This document shows positions 1-8,242 of a stretch of DNA of 64,000 nucleotides, piece by piece. Every line of letters begins with the position of its first letter. The stretch's first letter is position 1. The notes beneath the pieces were generated by a model. The model did no database searches. It had not been told where the DNA came from and was given only the letters and a program-made list of their open reading frames with translations. The position numbers and the translations under genes are program-made. Source of the DNA: Enterococcus diestrammenae. GTDB taxonomy: Bacteria > Bacillota > Bacilli > Lactobacillales > Enterococcaceae. The DNA is taken from assembly GCF_009933255.1 (NCBI RefSeq), contig NZ_MAEI01000011.1, forward strand, positions 48,381-112,380, written 5' to 3'.

Positions 1-737
1 GCATCACTAGGTTTAGCGATGTGGCTGTGGCTGATTTCGGAAACATGGACCAAGCCGTCGATTCCACCAAGGTCTACGAAAGCACCAAAGTCAGTCAAAC
101 GAGCCACGGTTCCTTCAACCACGTCGCCTTCTTTAATAGAAGCCAACAACTCTTGTTTTTTACCTGCTTTTTCAGCTTCCACCACAGCTTTGTGGGAAAG
201 GATCAAGCGATTTTCTGAGGGTTCAATTTCAACAATCTTAAATGCCAAGGTTTGGCCTTTGTAAGCAGAAAAGTCCGCTACAAAGTGATCTTCCACCATC
301 GAAGCTGGAACGAAACCACGGACACCGACATCCACCACTAAACCGCCTTTAACAACATCGGTTACTGGGGCTTCAATCACTTTGCCATCTTGGAATTCTT
401 TTTCGATATCTGCCCATACTTTTTTAGCGTCTAGACGACGTTTTGAAAGTAAGTAGCTACCGTTTTCTTTGTCTTTTCCGATGGATGAGATGACGACTAG
501 GTCCAAAACATCCCCTACTTTGATAATTTCGTTGATGTCTTCAACCGGCAAAGTAGAAAGTTCTTTCGCAGGGACTACCCCTTCGACACCCGCGCCTTCG
601 ATACCTACGACGGCTTGTCTGTCTTCAATAGCTAAGACCTCTCCTTTAACTACGTCGCCAATTTTGACTTCCCCGAAGCTTTCCAGAGCGTCTGCCATTG
701 ATTCAGTGCCTTCTACTTGATTGTTCATTTCTGTCAT
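1..737 (-). CDS. rpsA: 30S ribosomal protein S1 homologue, 3' end cut by window edge
   Basis: Reading leftwards from an ATG at 737, the frame stays open to the window edge (about 245 residues) and shows repeated S1/OB-fold segments. Examples are the VVKGEVLAIEDRQAVVGI segment near residue 28 and a later EGTVARLTDFGAFVDLGG segment with VHVSEISH. These are signatures of S1 repeats, which bind single-stranded RNA. The GGAGGACATGAGTC ribosome binding region precedes the ATG; another ATG 7 bases upstream is in a different frame. The gene lies downstream of cmk, the cmk-ypfD/rpsA arrangement usual in Firmicutes. Low-GC Gram-positive S1 homologues have fewer repeats than the Proteobacterial protein; the total number cannot be counted here because the C-terminus is missing. 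Confidence 0.93.
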   Translation of the reverse strand, partial: MTEMNNQVEGTESMADALESFGEVKIGDVVKGEVLAIEDRQAVVGIEGAGVEGVVPAKELSTLPVEDINEIIKVGDVLDLVVISSIGKDKENGSYLLSKRRLDAKKVWADIEKEFQDGKVIEAPVTDVVKGGLVVDVGVRGFVPASMVEDHFVADFSAYKGQTLAFKIVEIEPSENRLILSHKAVVEAEKAGKKQELLASIKEGDVVEGTVARLTDFGAFVDLGGIDGLVHVSEISHSHIAKPSD

Positions 738-918
738 GACTCATGTCCTCCTAACCAACACAATAATAAAAAATCTTTTATACAAACTTCACTCTTAAGT
801 TTAAAATAAACTTTCGGAAAAATAAAGCGATTTCTCTTATTTCTTGCTAATATTCTTGTTTTCAACGGTTTTTTCACGAAAATCTCGATAGGCTTCTTGA
901 TCAATCCAAAAAACTAGC

Positions 919-1602
919 TCAAGCCAACGCAGGATCCACTTGATCCGCTACAACTTTTTTGATGGCCGCTACGACATCATCGATCCCCATGCCGGTGGTA
1001 TCAATCAAAACAGCATCTTTCGCTTGTTTCAAAGGCGATACTTCGCGATGGGAGTCCAAATAATCTCGCTGCTGGATTTCTTTTTTCAAGGTTTCCAAGT
1101 CAGTGGGAATCCCTTTTTCCAAGTTTTCGCTGTAGCGTCGTTGGGCTCGTTCATCAACACTAGCCACTAAGAAAATTTTGACCCGGGCATCTGGCAAGAC
1201 TTGGGTACCGATATCCCGGCCATCCATGACTACACCACCATCTTTGGCGATTTTTTGCTGTTGCCGCACCAACTCTTCCCGGACTTTGGCGTGGGCTGAC
1301 ACTTCAGAAACATTGTTGGTCACTTCTGGAGAGCGAACCGCTTGGGTCACATCCTCCCCATCACAAAAAACCAATTGGCCAGCAGGGCTTTGGCTAAAAG
1401 TAATAGGATATTTAGCAATCAAATTAACCAATCCCATTTCGTCATCAAAAGCTACCTGATGTTTGATGGCTAAATAAGTCACGCTACGATACATCGCTCC
1501 TGTATCGGTATAAATAAATCCGTAATCTTTGGCTAAAATTTTGGCGACGGTACTTTTCCCAGATGAAGCCGGTCCGTCGATGGCAATGTTGAATTTTTCC
1601 AC
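919..1602 (-). CDS. cmk: Cytidylate kinase
   Basis: Cytosolic (d)CMP kinase, 227 residues, the usual length. It makes CDP/dCDP from CMP/dCMP with ATP. The N-terminus carries the P-loop GPASSGKST. Further on are the substrate-binding [10 protein letters not shown] motif and the [13 protein letters not shown] motif that contacts the nucleotide, followed by the RAQRR region of the lid. The start is a GTG at 1602 with GAGGAG eight bases upstream. It is followed by rpsA after a 181-base gap and preceded by the LysM protein gene. It is probably in the same transcriptional direction as the whole recQ block but separated from the LysM gene by a hairpin. Confidence 0.96.
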   Translation of the reverse strand: MEKFNIAIDGPASSGKSTVAKILAKDYGFIYTDTGAMYRSVTYLAIKHQVAFDDEMGLVNLIAKYPITFSQSPAGQLVFCDGEDVTQAVRSPEVTNNVSEVSAHAKVREELVRQQQKIAKDGGVVMDGRDIGTQVLPDARVKIFLVASVDERAQRRYSENLEKGIPTDLETLKKEIQQRDYLDSHREVSPLKQAKDAVLIDTTGMGIDDVVAAIKKVVADQVDPALA

Positions 1603-1720
1603 TAGTTTTACTCCTCAATCATCATTTGGTAGCTTCCACAAAGGCTATGATAAAAGTTACCAGATTATTTCTATCCTTTTTTCGGTCAGTCTCAGCATTT
1701 AGATTCCCAAGTCTCCAAAT

Positions 1721-1750
1721 GAAAAGGCTCACCGTTTTTCACGATGAACC
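1721..1750 (-). terminator. Probable intrinsic terminator after the LysM gene
   Basis: On the minus strand GGTTCATCG and CGGTGAGCC pair (nine base pairs, two of them G-U) around an A-rich loop, followed by TTTTCATTT. It sits just after the stop of the LysM protein gene. Confidence 0.5.
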
Positions 1751-1757
1751 TAATTTG

Positions 1758-2609
1758 TTAACGAATCCGTAGTTCTTGACCGGGAACCAGCAAAAAGTTA
1801 TTTGGATCAATGCCATTTAGCTGGTACAAAGTCTCAACTGAAATTCCTACACGAGCGGCAACTTGATTTGGCCCTTCGCCAGCAAGCACTGTCGTCGTAT
1901 CGCCACTTGTTTGCCCTTGGTCAGTGCCGTTAGCATTGGTGGTACTCCCATCGGCATTCGTTGTAGTGCCGTCTGCATTCATCGTAGTCCCATCGGCATT
2001 GGTGGTTGTTCCATCGGCATTCGTCGTGGTCCCGTCGGCATTGGTGGTCGAGCCATCAGCGTTCGTAACTGAACCATCGGCATTCGTCGTAGTGCCATCT
2101 GCATTGGTGACAGAACCATCGGCATTCGTGGTGCTGCCATCAGCATTCGTGGTTGTCCCATCGCCATTAGCAGTCTCATTATTGTCTTGGTTTGAATCCC
2201 CTTGATCTGCTCCAGCTTGATTGTCGGTCGTGTCATCGTCACCGTTATCTGTTGCTTCGGCTTCAGAGCTTTCAGAAGTGCTAGATGTTTCGGTGCTGGA
2301 ACTTTCAGCCGTTGATGAAGATTCACTGCTACTCGATTCGGTCGTACTCGTAATTGCGGTGGTCTCTGTTGTCGTACTTTCCGGTACCGCCGCCCGTTTG
2401 TCGTCATGAGAGAGTAACGCGTAAAAAATCGAGAGCATCAAAATACAGACTGCTAACATCACCACTAAGGAGATGAGGAATACTTTGTTGCCATTTTTAC
2501 TGCGTCGTTGTTGGGAGCGCGACCCTAAGCCATCCCCTTCTGTGTCATAGATGGGCTGTTCCCACGGTTCTTGTGTTTCATTGTTCTGAAAATCATCTTT
2601 TTTACTCAA
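1758..2609 (-). CDS. LysM domain protein with a hexapeptide-repeat linker (YpbE-like)
   Basis: A 283-residue membrane-anchored cell-wall protein. A short charged cytoplasmic N-terminus is followed by one membrane segment (about residues 45-66), a Ser/Thr/Glu-rich stretch, eleven near-perfect TTTNADG-type hexapeptide repeats (about 151-228) and a C-terminal LysM domain (VAARVGISVETLYQLNG, ending LLVPGQELRIR). LysM domains bind peptidoglycan, so the linker probably spans the wall. The start is taken as TTG at 2609, with GGAGG eight bases upstream; an in-frame codon at 2627 lacks a ribosome binding site. The position between recQ and cmk matches ypbE of Bacillus subtilis. The exact function is unknown. 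Confidence 0.82.
   Translation of the reverse strand: MSKKDDFQNNETQEPWEQPIYDTEGDGLGSRSQQRRSKNGNKVFLISLVVMLAVCILMLSIFYALLSHDDKRAAVPESTTTETTAITSTTESSSSESSSTAESSSTETSSTSESSEAEATDNGDDDTTDNQAGADQGDSNQDNNETANGDGTTTNADGSTTNADGSVTNADGTTTNADGSVTNADGSTTNADGTTTNADGTTTNADGTTMNADGTTTNADGSTTNANGTDQGQTSGDTTTVLAGEGPNQVAARVGISVETLYQLNGIDPNNFLLVPGQELRIR
1926..2159 (-). repeat. Tandem 18-bp coding repeat (TTTNADG hexapeptides)
   Basis: About eleven tandem 18-base units encode TTTNADG, STTNADG, SVTNADG or similar, with the last unit reading STTNANG. Third positions vary between units, which suggests an old or selected array. The frame is kept throughout. Confidence 0.9.
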
Positions 2610-2676
2610 TAGTCTGTCCTCCTGCAATCATTCGTTCGCTATTATACCACAGGATATCAGACCCTGTCCTGTAAAA

Positions 2677-4086
2677 TCATAAGCCAGCGTCATCTTTAAA
2701 TAATTTTAGCAAAATATCCCGCCAGTTTCCCTTTTCCTCCAAAGCAGCTACCCTTTGCTCCCCTTTTGGATAAACCAATGTGGCCCCATGGAGATCACAA
2801 CAAGGTTCTTGGGCAGCTGGTGGCTCTTCATCAAAATAGCGCAAAAGATACTGCCGCCGACAATTAGGTTCGTGAATATAGCCTAGCATCGCTTGCAAAC
2901 GGGCTTCCTTGTTTGCTTCATTATTCGCTAAGGCTTGGGGAAGTTGCGATCCTGACTCCCCTTTGATCAGATGCAACCATTTTTCTTGCAAAGGGGTGGC
3001 GGCTGAGGATTGCTTAGAGGGACTCGTCAATAAACGTTCCAGTCCCTGACGTTCTTCTAGTAACTTTTGGTGAAAATAGCGATGGATTTGTTCATCCCCC
3101 GATTGGTAAAGTAAAATCGCTTGGGCTGCTTCCCCGTCACGGCCAGCGCGGCCACTTTCCTGTAAGTAATTTTCAGGGCTATCAGGCAACTCATAATGAA
3201 TCACAAAACGCAAATCACCTTTATTGATCCCCATGCCAAAAGCATTGGTGGCAATCATCAACTGTAATTTACCAGTGCTAAACTGCTGTTGCAATAGCTT
3301 TCGTTGGTCACTTGCCAGACCACCGTGGTAATAACCGACTGAAAATTCGCCTCGTAAACACTCATACAAAGCTTCCACTTGACTGCGAGTCACACAGTAA
3401 ATCAAGCCACAAGCCTCCGTCTGTCGCAGAAATTCCAACAGCCACGCCCGCTTGTCTGCCGGTTGGTAGACAAAATAAGCGATATTGGGACGATCAGCTG
3501 AAAACTGGTGAATCACCCCTTCTGCGTCCAATAACTGCGTCGCGATATCTTTGACTACCGGTGCTGTCGCCGTGGCAGTCAGAGCCAAAACTGGTAAATT
3601 GCCTAGCGCTTTTTTGCATTCCGGAAGCAAGCGATATTCTGGTCGAAAATCAATGCCCCATTGTGACAAGCAGTGGGCTTCATCCACAACTATGAAAGCA
3701 AGCTCTTGTTTTTGTAACGCAGCTAAAACCGGTGGATTTTGTAGCATTTCAGGACTGACAAATAAAAATTTATACTGGTGGAGTCGTTGCAACAGATAGC
3801 TCTTTTCCTCCCAAGTCAGTTGGGAAGTCAAGGCAATTGCCCGTTTTTCTCCTCTTGCTTGCAAGGCGGCTACTTGATCTTCCATCAAAGCAATCAACGG
3901 CGATACCACAACCACCAGTCCTGAAGTCAGATAGCCCGCCAGTTGATAACACAAGCTTTTTCCGGTACCAGTGGGCAAGATTCCTAAAGTATCATGACCA
4001 GAAAGCAAGGATTCGATGATCTCCCGCTGTCCTGGGCGAAACTCATCATAGTCAAAATAACTTTTCAAAGCTAATTTTAATAACAT
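2677..4086 (-). CDS. recQ: RecQ-family ATP-dependent DNA helicase (RecS-like)
   Basis: Superfamily 2 3'-5' DNA helicase, 469 residues. It shows the RecQ Q-motif region (FRPGQREII), Walker A TGTGKS, the DEAH box VVDEAHCLSQWG, motif III ALTATAT, and motifs V-VI (MGINKGDLRFVIHYELP, QESGRAGRDG). The protein stops after a short zinc-binding/RQC-like tail containing Cys residues (NCRRQYLLRYF, EPCCDLHG). It has no HRDC domain, as in B. subtilis RecS, and is shorter than the second Firmicute RecQ. The gene overlaps the end of ypbB by 10 bases, implying translational coupling. It probably acts in recombination or repair of stalled forks. Confidence 0.93.
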   Translation of the reverse strand: MLLKLALKSYFDYDEFRPGQREIIESLLSGHDTLGILPTGTGKSLCYQLAGYLTSGLVVVVSPLIALMEDQVAALQARGEKRAIALTSQLTWEEKSYLLQRLHQYKFLFVSPEMLQNPPVLAALQKQELAFIVVDEAHCLSQWGIDFRPEYRLLPECKKALGNLPVLALTATATAPVVKDIATQLLDAEGVIHQFSADRPNIAYFVYQPADKRAWLLEFLRQTEACGLIYCVTRSQVEALYECLRGEFSVGYYHGGLASDQRKLLQQQFSTGKLQLMIATNAFGMGINKGDLRFVIHYELPDSPENYLQESGRAGRDGEAAQAILLYQSGDEQIHRYFHQKLLEERQGLERLLTSPSKQSSAATPLQEKWLHLIKGESGSQLPQALANNEANKEARLQAMLGYIHEPNCRRQYLLRYFDEEPPAAQEPCCDLHGATLVYPKGEQRVAALEEKGNWRDILLKLFKDDAGL

Positions 4087-5093
4087 GCCATCACCTGCTT
4101 ACGCTGAATCTGATAAAGAGCAAAACTCAAAAAATCGATTGCCTCTTTCTGAGGAAGACTGCCATAGCGCCAGTGACGGGGATCATCTGGCAGTTGCTGC
4201 AAAAGGGCTAGCGTTTCAGGTTGAAGAAAACGCTGATAGTCAAAGGAAGCATCGCTAATGGCCCATTCAATCAAGTGATCATTGATGGTGCCTGGCCGCA
4301 GCTTACGCACCGCTGCCACTTCTTGAAAAGTAAATCCAGCTGTAAAATAATCTTTCGTTACCATCGCACTGTGATTTTGATCCAGCTGGATAAAAGGCTG
4401 GATGATCTGATAAGTAAGAAAGCTTGGTTGCTGCAACGCCAGTGTAAAGAAACGGTGCTGGCGACTGCGCAGAGCTAAGGGTGACCACGGGTGATCTGCC
4501 AGTTCCTCCGCCACCGTCTGATAATTCGCCAGGCCCTGCACCTGATAGCCAGAAAAGCTTAGAGCTAGCCCATTCGCCGCGGTTTCTGGTAGTTGGCTAA
4601 AAATTTGTTCCAGCTCTTGATAAAGCATTGGCCGCAATTTCGTGCCGTTACTTCTCACCAATTGTCGCACAGGTTCCGTATATTGCGGTCCTGTTTCCAA
4701 GGGAACAAAACTTGTGCTTCGCTGATATTCCGAAGCTGTCTGCACCAATAATCGCAACAACCGCCAAGCCACCGGCGCACTTTTATTAAACTTAAAATTT
4801 TGGAGGCCCGCCACAACTTCAACCTGGGCCTCAGTTAAGTGTGGTGCCATCTTGGTTTTCACAAAATAATCCGGTGCCACTTCTGTCAACCAACCTTTGG
4901 CCACCATTTCCTGGAGCAGCTGAAAAAAAGTTGCCTTTTTCATTTTTGGAAAAACACTCCAGTAAGGTAACAAGTCCCAAAGATAGCCGTAAAGCAACGT
5001 CGAACTACTACGTTTTCCAATCAAAATCTGATAAACCGTACTAGCCTTCAACTTGTCACCTTGCTGAAAGAAGGATAAAATAAAGGTATCCAT
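4077..5093 (-). CDS. YpbB-like helix-turn-helix protein encoded next to RecQ
   Basis: A 338-residue protein of the YpbB family. Its C-terminal part (AAVRKLRPGTINDHLIEWAI) matches the helix-turn-helix segment often found attached to, or encoded beside, RecQ helicases. The start is set at the ATG at 5093 with CGGAGG ten bases upstream. An earlier in-frame start would run into the divergent ferredoxin gene. The stop overlaps the recQ start. The context suggests a partner of RecQ, possibly for DNA binding. No catalytic motif was seen and the biochemical role is not established. Confidence 0.78.
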   Translation of the reverse strand: MDTFILSFFQQGDKLKASTVYQILIGKRSSSTLLYGYLWDLLPYWSVFPKMKKATFFQLLQEMVAKGWLTEVAPDYFVKTKMAPHLTEAQVEVVAGLQNFKFNKSAPVAWRLLRLLVQTASEYQRSTSFVPLETGPQYTEPVRQLVRSNGTKLRPMLYQELEQIFSQLPETAANGLALSFSGYQVQGLANYQTVAEELADHPWSPLALRSRQHRFFTLALQQPSFLTYQIIQPFIQLDQNHSAMVTKDYFTAGFTFQEVAAVRKLRPGTINDHLIEWAISDASFDYQRFLQPETLALLQQLPDDPRHWRYGSLPQKEAIDFLSFALYQIQRKQVMACY

Positions 5094-5124
5094 CTGCAAA
5101 AAACCTCCGAAAGTATGTGAAAAA

Positions 5125-5379
5125 ATGGAACTACTCTGCAAAATCAAACCAGAACTCTGTATCGCTTGCGGGCTATGTGCCATCTATGCCCCGACGATTT
5201 TTGATTACGATGAAGATGGGATTCTTTTATTCAAAGAAGAACCAGTAGCCCGCCAACAATTCATTCGCCCCGAACAGCAAGCTGCGCTTCGCAAAGCCGC
5301 TGGTAAATGTCCCGTCCGAGCGATTTTGCTAGAGCAATTACCCGCGGCAAAAACCACGAAAGACGCCGGACTCCTCTAA
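5125..5379 (+). CDS. fer: Ferredoxin, single [4Fe-4S] cluster
   Basis: An 84-residue acidic ferredoxin of the Bacillus Fer type. Cluster ligands are C12, C15 and C18 in LCIACGLC and C62 in GKCPVRA. The second cluster motif of clostridial two-cluster ferredoxins is absent. It is divergent from ypbB-recQ, with only 31 bases between the two starts, so the promoters must overlap the coding ends. This arrangement is conserved in B. subtilis. The Shine-Dalgarno is weak (GAAAG). It presumably donates single electrons to cytosolic enzymes; the partner cannot be told from the context. Confidence 0.92.
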   Translation: MELLCKIKPELCIACGLCAIYAPTIFDYDEDGILLFKEEPVARQQFIRPEQQAALRKAAGKCPVRAILLEQLPAAKTTKDAGLL

Positions 5380-5532
5380 TAAAAAATACGCCTTTTCTGC
5401 TGAAATACCAACAGGCATATTATTTTGAAAACCAACAGCCCTATTTTCGCCGGTTTTCTCAGCTTGTAGCCAGTCTCATCGTCCTTAGCAGCACGTTTTG
5501 TTCGTAAAACTGAAAAGTGATTTCTCAAGTAA

Positions 5533-5577
5533 AACCAAGATAATAGCTATTTTCATGGCTGTTATCTTGGTTTTTTT
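5533..5577 (+). terminator. Intrinsic terminator after ferredoxin
   Basis: Fifteen-base arms AACCAAGATAATAGC and GCTGTTATCTTGGTT (one G-U) with a ten-base loop, followed by seven T. It sits between the convergent fer and pepV genes and is strong only in the plus direction. Confidence 0.85.
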
Positions 5578-5598
5578 CAATTATTCAAAAATGTATAT

Positions 5599-6948
5599 TT
5601 ATTTTTTGCCACACATGCGGTAAATGGTTTCTGCATAGATTTCCATCACTTGGTAGAAACTTGCTAAAGACCACTGCTCATTTGCTTGATGAACGTAGTC
5701 CGGCGTATCGGCAAACATCGCCCCAAAGGCCACACAATTAGTCATTGCTCGCGCAAAAGTCGCCCCGCCATTGACGAAAGGTTCCGTCTGATCGCCAGTT
5801 AACTCCCGATATGTTGCTAATAAGGTGGTAATCAGAGGACTATCCACAGGCACATACAGGGGTGCCAAATAATCATGTTCGTGGTAGGTTAAGCCATAAG
5901 TCGCTGCTTTTTCAGTCAGAGCTTTCACCAGTGTTTCTTTTTCCAACGTAACGGGATAGCGGAAGTCTAAGCCAATTCGTGTCTCTTCAGGCGTGATTGA
6001 CAGACTGGCTACATTCATGGTCATCGGTCCTGAGACTTCATCACTAAACTCTCCGACAAAACTTGCACCGGTAGCATCCTCACCAATAACTGCACCTAGT
6101 AAGGTTACACCACTGAGTTCAGTGAATAGCCCCGCTTTCACTAAGCCTTGCGCCAAGCGGGTTACCGCATTTTGGCCTTTTGGAGCCAATTTAGAATGGA
6201 CACTTTTGCCCAAAACAGAAAGTCCCATCCCATGTTCCTCATAAGCATAGCCTAATTCATCCAAAGCGGTAGCTAGCAAGTCCCGTGAAGCCCCTCGATA
6301 CTCAGCATGATCAGGCACCACATTTAGCGCGCCACCACAAGACAATGTTAGCTCGTTACTACCAGCTCCCGTCAAATAGACTTGCAATAACCCTTTTTCT
6401 GCAAAGGTCAAGGGGAATTTCGAGTCTGGCGCAAAGCCGGCGGTGATCATTTCTTCTTTTTCGTTGTAACGATTAATACAACGCCAAAGATTTTCCTCAT
6501 CCGTCCCAAAAATAAACCTTACTCGTTGATTAAACTCAACACCGGCATCCATCAAGGCTTTTACCCCAAACAAAGCTGCCATCGTTGGTCCTTTGTCGTC
6601 TTGGACTCCCCGTGCAATAATCTTACCATCTTGAATCACCGGCTCAAATGGATTTGTCAGCCAGCCTTCTTGTCCTTCTGCTGGCACCACATCCAAGTGA
6701 CATAAAATGCCAAACAGCTCTACCCCGGCACCAACTTCGGCATAGCCATAATACCCCTCTGGATCTTGAAATGTTCGAAACCCTAGTTTTTGACAGATTG
6801 CCAAGGTTTCTTCTAAAGCTTTTAAACACCCAGCGCCAAAGGGTTGGCCTGGGTGACTATCTGTTTCATCCAGCACTGAGGGAATTGCTACAATATGAGA
6901 CAAAGCTGCGACTGCTTGTTGTCGATGTTCTTCTTTAATAAATGTCAT
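5599..6948 (-). CDS. pepV: Dipeptidase PepV, M20 metallopeptidase
   Basis: A 449-residue M20 family zinc dipeptidase (the usual PepV length is about 470). Metal-binding and catalytic motifs are visible: the H-x-D motif in GILCHLDVVPAEGQEGW, the aspartate in ARGVQDDKGPT, the Glu-Glu pair in FGTDEENLWR, and the final histidine region PDYVHQANEQW. It cleaves dipeptides with broad specificity, often with N-terminal D- or beta-residues, and completes peptide breakdown in the cytosol. The start ATG follows AAGGAG by seven bases. It is probably monocistronic with its own promoter near 7038-7066. Confidence 0.94.
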   Translation of the reverse strand: MTFIKEEHRQQAVAALSHIVAIPSVLDETDSHPGQPFGAGCLKALEETLAICQKLGFRTFQDPEGYYGYAEVGAGVELFGILCHLDVVPAEGQEGWLTNPFEPVIQDGKIIARGVQDDKGPTMAALFGVKALMDAGVEFNQRVRFIFGTDEENLWRCINRYNEKEEMITAGFAPDSKFPLTFAEKGLLQVYLTGAGSNELTLSCGGALNVVPDHAEYRGASRDLLATALDELGYAYEEHGMGLSVLGKSVHSKLAPKGQNAVTRLAQGLVKAGLFTELSGVTLLGAVIGEDATGASFVGEFSDEVSGPMTMNVASLSITPEETRIGLDFRYPVTLEKETLVKALTEKAATYGLTYHEHDYLAPLYVPVDSPLITTLLATYRELTGDQTEPFVNGGATFARAMTNCVAFGAMFADTPDYVHQANEQWSLASFYQVMEIYAETIYRMCGKK

Positions 6949-7037
6949 GATCTTGCTCCTTGATAACGAATTTTTTCAGTAAAAATGTCATAAAATACGT
7001 TCCCGCTCTTTATGACCAATAACTGATTGCTTCATTT

Positions 7038-7066
7038 ATCGTAGCCGACATTCGCCACTTTGTCTA
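7038..7066 (-). promoter_or_regulatory. Possible SigA promoter for pepV
   Basis: On the minus strand TAGACA and TACGAT are separated by 17 bases, about 90 bases upstream of the pepV start. Both hexamers depart from consensus. Confidence 0.4.
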
Positions 7067-7181
7067 GAACTATCATAGCTTTCACTATTCGAAAAAACAT
7101 TGCCCGCAATCGATGAGCCTGCTTTGGCCTCACTGGTGTTTCCACTGAGACTTTAGAGTTATTTTCATCCTTTACTACAAT

Positions 7182-7215
7182 AAAAAGGCCCCTACTGTAG
7201 CGTTACAGTAGGAGC
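7182..7215 (-). terminator. Intrinsic terminator after ribU
   Basis: The minus strand reads CCTACTGTA, a short ACG-type loop, TACAGTAGG, then GGCCTTTTTAT. It sits 15 bases past the ribU stop. Confidence 0.8.
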
Positions 7216-7229
7216 TAATCTGGTTTAAA

Positions 7230-7829
7230 TTAAGCAATATGGCGGCGACGTTCCCGTTGCTTTTTGGAAAGCCAAGGCAAGAGTTTCATGTACAAGGCCA
7301 TAAAGACCGCACTAACGATAGCGCCTTTGATCAAGTTAAAGGGTACGATACCGACAGCAATATATTTTGCCATGGTAACACCCAGCATTTGATCCGCCGT
7401 CACTCCGTAAAATTGCAAATACAACGGAGTAATCACAAAGTAATTGGCAACACTCATGAAAATCGTCATGGCACCAATCCCAGTGACTAAACCAAGGGCT
7501 TTATTTTTCATTTTACTGGCCCCGCGATTGAAGAAATAATACATCGGCAAAGTGAAGATGGTGGTTGCTAAGAAACTGGCAACATCCCCGACAATATTGG
7601 TGGGTTCCAAGCCACTTAGTAACAAATGTAGACTGGATCGAATCAAGGCGGTAATCACCCCGGCGCCTGGTCCAAAGATAAACATACTCATCAAGACCGG
7701 TGTATCACTAAAATCGATTTTTAAAAAACTGAAAGCTGGAAATAGTGGAAATGCTAAAAACTGTAAAACAACTCCGATTGCTGCGAACATCGCAATGACA
7801 ATCATTTTTTGAACTTTGGTGTTCTTCAT
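7230..7829 (-). CDS. ribU: Riboflavin ECF transporter S component RibU
   Basis: A 199-residue polytopic membrane protein with about six hydrophobic segments. It has the RibU-type N-terminal region, with FPAFSFLKIDFSDTPVL followed by a GPGAGVITALIR segment. RibU captures riboflavin and works with the shared energy-coupling module EcfA1/A2/T, which is not in this window. The FMN riboswitch and conditional terminator upstream give independent support for riboflavin as substrate. The SD GAGGAGAGG precedes the ATG. The C-terminus is basic (KKQRERRRH), consistent with a cytoplasmic tail. Confidence 0.93.
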   Translation of the reverse strand: MKNTKVQKMIVIAMFAAIGVVLQFLAFPLFPAFSFLKIDFSDTPVLMSMFIFGPGAGVITALIRSSLHLLLSGLEPTNIVGDVASFLATTIFTLPMYYFFNRGASKMKNKALGLVTGIGAMTIFMSVANYFVITPLYLQFYGVTADQMLGVTMAKYIAVGIVPFNLIKGAIVSAVFMALYMKLLPWLSKKQRERRRHIA

Positions 7830-7984
7830 CTAGAAATCCTCTCCTCTTGTGTCGGGAAACCAGTTAGGCTTCCTCGTTAGTGGTAAAGGATCCATCTTCA
7901 AACGAACCTCTTTGCTGCCGTTTGCCAAATCCCGCGGGACTCCTGTCTTTTAAAAGAGATATTTCGAAACCCTCTTGTTAAAAA

Positions 7985-8023
7985 AGACACAAAAAACTCT
8001 GCTTTCCAGGGGAAAACAGAGTT
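7985..8023 (-). terminator. Conditional terminator of the FMN riboswitch
   Basis: Minus-strand arms AACTCTG and CAGAGTT enclose a further TTTCC/GGAAA stem, followed by a T-rich run. It lies between the aptamer and ribU, which is the expression platform expected for transcriptional control by FMN. Confidence 0.82.
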
Positions 8024-8057
8024 AGAGTCATCTGGCAATCGTGCGCGCAAATAAGCT

Positions 8058-8178
8058 CTATCTTCTTTATCCAGACTTTACTGTCGGTATCGGAATTGCA
8101 CCGATTCAACCGCCGCAGTACGACGGGTCGTGGACTATACCACCGGTCGGGAATTTCACCCTGCCCCTGAAGACGAAC
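8058..8178 (-). promoter_or_regulatory. FMN riboswitch (RFN element) controlling ribU
   Basis: The minus strand carries the conserved RFN blocks in order: AGGGGCAGGGTGAAATTCCC, GACCGGTGGTATAG, a CCACGACCCG segment, GGTTGAATCGGTGCAATTCC and GATACCGACAGTAAAGTCTGG. A P1 stem pairs TCTTC with GAAGA at the two ends. FMN binding is expected to favour the downstream terminator and turn off ribU. A short open frame across this region is a by-product of the RNA. Confidence 0.96.
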
Positions 8179-8200
8179 CTTTATTAAGTTGTACAAGCTT

Positions 8201-8228
8201 ATTATACCGAATCCTTCCACTAATGCAA
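8201..8228 (-). promoter_or_regulatory. SigA promoter of the riboswitch-ribU transcript
   Basis: TTGCAT and TATAAT with a 16-base spacer on the minus strand, placed just upstream of the aptamer P1 stem. It lies directly behind the rluB stop. Confidence 0.72.
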
Positions 8229-8242
8229 GGTCTTTGTTTTAC

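Noticed and set aside
838..945. Protein-like frame after cmk ending in an NKNISKK-like tail
   Set aside because: No usable start codon and a stop one codon before it; overlaps the cmk end.
1926..2159. CRISPR-like array
   Set aside because: 18-base units are contiguous without spacers and stay in the reading frame of the LysM protein.
1979..2407. 142-codon minus-strand frame, and plus-strand frames over the same repeats
   Set aside because: Open only because the 18-base repeat lacks stops in other frames; no ribosome binding site and biased Pro/Met/Arg or Val/Pro/Ser composition.
5094..5183. 30-residue N-terminal extension of the YpbB-like protein
   Set aside because: It overlaps the divergent ferredoxin gene and lacks a ribosome binding site; the ATG at 5093 has one.
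7978..8220. 80-codon minus-strand frame
   Set aside because: It coincides with the FMN riboswitch and its terminator; RNA structure explains it.
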